Source: Ktedonobacterales bacterium | GTDB taxonomy: Bacteria; Chloroflexota; Ktedonobacteria; Ktedonobacterales; JADMIN01 | Assembly: GCA_025928125.1 (NCBI GenBank) | Contig: JAICKD010000112.1 | Span: 1-8,010, forward strand | DNA length: 8,010 nucleotides | Direction of reading: 5' to 3' | Part shown: one piece after another, positions 6,183-8,010 of the stretch | How the letters are laid out: the number at the start of each line of letters is the position of its first letter | Numbering within the stretch: position 1 is the stretch's first letter | Notes under the pieces: model-generated | Databases searched by the model: none | Told to the model about the DNA's origin: nothing | The model's input: the letters and a program-made list of their open reading frames with translations, nothing else | Translations under genes and position numbers: made by a program

Positions 6183-6384
6183 ATGACGGATGCGCTATTT
6201 CAGTTTCCCCAGATACCTATTCCTTATTGGAAGCGTCGTCTTTTTATCACCCAACGCGGATAGCGAGAGCATTGCTATGGGAGCTTAAACGTGTGCGATT
6301 CGTCGCCACCACGCCTGGGCTGCGCATGACTCAGTCACATCACATCTGCGCCTGAATCCAGGTCGTCAAGTAACCGCCGCGTTG

Positions 6385-6438
6385 GGCTGGCAATCTCCAG
6401 GGAAACAGGAGATGGCCAGCCTGCTTTTATTGTTTTTT
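6385..6438 (+). terminator. Rho-independent terminator in the infB leader
   Basis: The left arm 6385-6398 (GGCTGGCAATCTCC) pairs with the right arm 6408-6421 (GGAGATGGCCAGCC): 13 of 14 positions pair, with a single A/G mismatch and a 9-nt loop. It is followed by a T-rich tract, TTTTATTGTTTTTT (6425-6438). The T-tract is only on the plus-strand side, so the terminator acts on transcripts heading into infB, whose ATG is 44 bp further on. No recognisable gene precedes it on this strand, so it suggests leader attenuation of infB or the end of a short independent RNA. Confidence 0.85.
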
Positions 6439-6482
6439 CGTATCGAGTCTTCACCGGGGATGCCGGTTTTTCAGGAGGGTCT

Positions 6483-8010
6483 ATGCCAGATACTACAAAT
6501 TCTCGTTCTCGCGCGTCGTCTACAACGTCTACATCTTCTTCTTCGCCCGCATCGCAACGGCCCGCTGGCGCCTCCACATCGCATCTCCCCTCCGGCACCA
6601 CTGCCCGACCGGCTGGCGGCCCTGATGGTGGCGGCGGTATGCGCCCACGACCCGGCGCCCCACGACCCGGCGCTGGCCCCGCGCGCCCCGCTGGTGGCCC
6701 TGGCGCGCCACGACCCGCTGGCCCTGGCGGTCGGCCTGGCGGTCCCGGCGGTCGGCCTGGTGGCGGCCCGCGTCCCGGCGGCCCTGGCGGTCGGCCTGGT
6801 GGTGGTCGGCCCGGTGGCAATGGCGCGCGCGGTGGCGGCAGAGGCGGGCCACATGGCCGTGGCAATGGCAATGGACCATCGGCAGCCCCGTCACGCGCGG
6901 CAGCAACCGCCGTCAAGCCAAGCGGGCCGGTCGCCCTTCCGCCACAGATCGTCGTCAAGGATCTGGCGGAAGTGCTCAATGTCTCGGTCAATGAAGTCAT
7001 CCGCAACCTGATTACCCTGAGCATCTATGCCAGCATTAACGAGGTGGTCAACTATGATGCGGCAGCGAAGGTCGCCGAACAGATTGGCTACACCCCGGAG
7101 GAGGCCGCCGCAGCGGCAGCCGCGCCCGCTGTCGCGATTCGGCCAGAGGCGGCGCAGATTGGCGCGGCCGCGCATGCCAACGATGTTGGGCGGATTACGC
7201 GCCCGCCGGTTGTGACCGTCATGGGTCACGTTGACCATGGCAAGACATCGCTGCTCGACGCCATCCGCCACGCGCAGGTGGCGGCAGGTGAGGCGGGCGG
7301 CATCACCCAGCATATTGGCGCGTATCAAGTGGAGGTGAACGGGCGCAAGATCACCTTCCTGGATACACCAGGTCACGAGGCTTTCACCCAGATGCGGGCG
7401 CGCGGCGCGCAGGTGACGGATATCGCGGTAATCGTCGTCGCGGCTGACGACGGCGTGATGCCACAGACCATCGAGGCGATTGACCATGCCCGCGCCGCGC
7501 AGGTGCCGCTGGTGGTCGCGCTCAACAAGATTGACAGGCCAAACGCGAACCCCGACCACGTCAAGCAGCAGCTTGCAGATCGCGGCGTGGTGATCGAGGA
7601 GTACGGCGGCGATGTCGTCTGTGTACCGGTCTCGGCCAAGAAGCAGACCGGGATCACCGAGTTGCTGGAGATGATTCTGCTGGTCGCCGACCTGCAAGAC
7701 CTGAAGGCCAATCCAAACGGCCTGGCGCATGGCGTCGTGATCGAGGCGCGCCTCGACCAGAATACCGGCGTCGCGGCGAACGCGCTCGTGCAGGATGGCA
7801 CGCTCAAGGTGGGCGATACGATTGTGGTCGGAACGATCTCGGGACGTGTCCGCGCGATGTTCGACGACAAGGGCGAGCGGACTCGCAAGGCGACGCCTAG
7901 CACGCCAGTGAGCATTCTGGGCCTCTCAGAGGTGCCAGCCGCGGGCGACCGGCTCGAGGTGGTGGCGGATGAGAAGGCCGCGCGCGCGCTCATCCAGAAA
8001 CGGCGCGAGG
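6483..8010 (+). CDS. infB: Translation initiation factor IF-2, N-terminal part and G domain (3' truncated by window edge)
   Basis: IF-2 is the GTPase that brings formyl-Met-tRNA to the 30S subunit and drives 50S joining. The frame is open from ATG 6483 through the window end (509 full codons). Order of regions: a Ser/Thr-rich start (about 4-40), a Gly/Pro/Arg-rich low-complexity linker (about 42-133), a conserved IF2_N helical domain (about 152-205), then the G domain with G1 GHVDHGKT (248-255), GITQHIG (273-279), G3 DTPGHE (294-299), G4 NKID (348-351) and G5 SAK (384-386). A domain II beta-barrel begins near residue 415. The tRNA-binding C-terminal domain lies outside the window. AGGAGG (6473-6478) sits 4 nt before the ATG, and an intrinsic terminator lies just upstream. 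infB usually follows nusA; here it starts a divergent unit opposite rpsP. Confidence 0.97.
   Translation, partial: MPDTTNSRSRASSTTSTSSSSPASQRPAGASTSHLPSGTTARPAGGPDGGGGMRPRPGAPRPGAGPARPAGGPGAPRPAGPGGRPGGPGGRPGGGPRPGGPGGRPGGGRPGGNGARGGGRGGPHGRGNGNGPSAAPSRAAATAVKPSGPVALPPQIVVKDLAEVLNVSVNEVIRNLITLSIYASINEVVNYDAAAKVAEQIGYTPEEAAAAAAAPAVAIRPEAAQIGAAAHANDVGRITRPPVVTVMGHVDHGKTSLLDAIRHAQVAAGEAGGITQHIGAYQVEVNGRKITFLDTPGHEAFTQMRARGAQVTDIAVIVVAADDGVMPQTIEAIDHARAAQVPLVVALNKIDRPNANPDHVKQQLADRGVVIEEYGGDVVCVPVSAKKQTGITELLEMILLVADLQDLKANPNGLAHGVVIEARLDQNTGVAANALVQDGTLKVGDTIVVGTISGRVRAMFDDKGERTRKATPSTPVSILGLSEVPAAGDRLEVVADEKAARALIQKRRE
6721..6799 (+). repeat. Internal repeats encoding the Gly/Pro/Arg linker of IF-2
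   Basis: A 19-bp sequence at 6721-6739 recurs identically at 6781-6799, 60 bp (20 codons) later, and shorter copies of GGTCGGCCTGG lie between and after. They encode PGGRPGG-type units within infB. In-frame copy-number change by recombination or slippage is plausible here. Confidence 0.7.

Larger units (their letters stand above)
5806..6482. other. Divergent rpsP/infB intergenic region (677 bp) with no large gene
   Basis: No frame here encodes a recognisable protein, and I see no tRNA, T-box motif, tmRNA or RNase P signature. It does hold a minus-strand promoter candidate for the rpsP operon, a plus-strand promoter candidate, three short tandem repeats, tiny overlapping frames and an intrinsic terminator facing infB, listed separately. 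Minor inverted repeats are CAGGG/CCCTG (6022-6037), ATAGCGA/TTGCTAT (6260-6278) and the palindrome TGACTCAGTCA (6327-6337), which could be operator-sized sites. Confidence 0.7.

Noticed and set aside
6110..6438. T-box, tRNA, tmRNA or other known structured RNA upstream of infB
   Set aside because: No T-box AGGGTGG-type motif, no tRNA cloverleaf or T-loop, and no tmRNA or RNase P signature could be found by eye.
6660..6830. Repetitive DNA considered as a CRISPR or non-coding repeat array
   Set aside because: Repeats are codon-phased PGGRP units in the infB frame with no unique spacers.
6382..7011. Plus-strand 209-codon frame over the infB start
   Set aside because: Out of frame with IF-2, begins inside the terminator stem, and has no ribosome-binding site.
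6335..7024. Minus-strand proline-rich 229-codon frame
   Set aside because: It is the reverse reading of the infB Gly/Pro/Arg linker; low complexity explains the openness.
6891..7730. Minus-strand 279-codon frame
   Set aside because: It lies antisense to the conserved IF-2 domain and G domain; no family features.

Overview
The window is a GC-rich bacterial chromosome segment made almost entirely of housekeeping genes. No phage, insertion sequence or CRISPR array is visible. The Gly/Pro/Arg-rich IF-2 linker, the Ala/Lys tail on S16, a heme A synthase with cysteine pairs in both halves, and the mix of genes suggest an aerobic GC-rich lineage such as Chloroflexota or Actinobacteria. Chloroflexota is my tentative preference, but it rests on impression and not on a search.

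Layout. Positions 1-1208 (+) carry the 3' end of guaB (IMP dehydrogenase), followed after 14 bp by a formyltransferase related to Fmt. These converge, with a 9-bp gap, on ctaA (heme A synthase, - strand, 1218-2282). Upstream of ctaA on the - strand lie a UbiB/AarF-type ABC1 kinase-like membrane protein (2400-4385, GTG start), rimM (4450-5142), khpA (5105-5371) and rpsP (5473-5805). rpsP-khpA-rimM is the classic ribosome-maturation cluster, but trmD and rplS, its usual next members, are absent and the ABC1 gene takes their place.

A 677-bp divergent intergenic region (5806-6482) separates rpsP from infB (+ strand, 6483 to the window end, 3' truncated). It holds two TTGACA-type promoter candidates facing opposite ways, three short tandem direct repeats with 10-12 bp periods, a set of tiny overlapping reading frames, and a strong intrinsic terminator that ends only 44 bp before the infB start codon and points into infB. 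This is the most interesting part of the window: it looks like an attenuated infB leader or a small terminated transcript.

Functionally, the centre and right are translation genes: S16, the KhpA RNA-binding protein, the 30S maturation factor RimM and initiation factor 2. They are attached to respiratory genes (ABC1 quinone-related kinase-like protein and heme A synthase), with purine synthesis and a formyl-transfer enzyme at the left edge.
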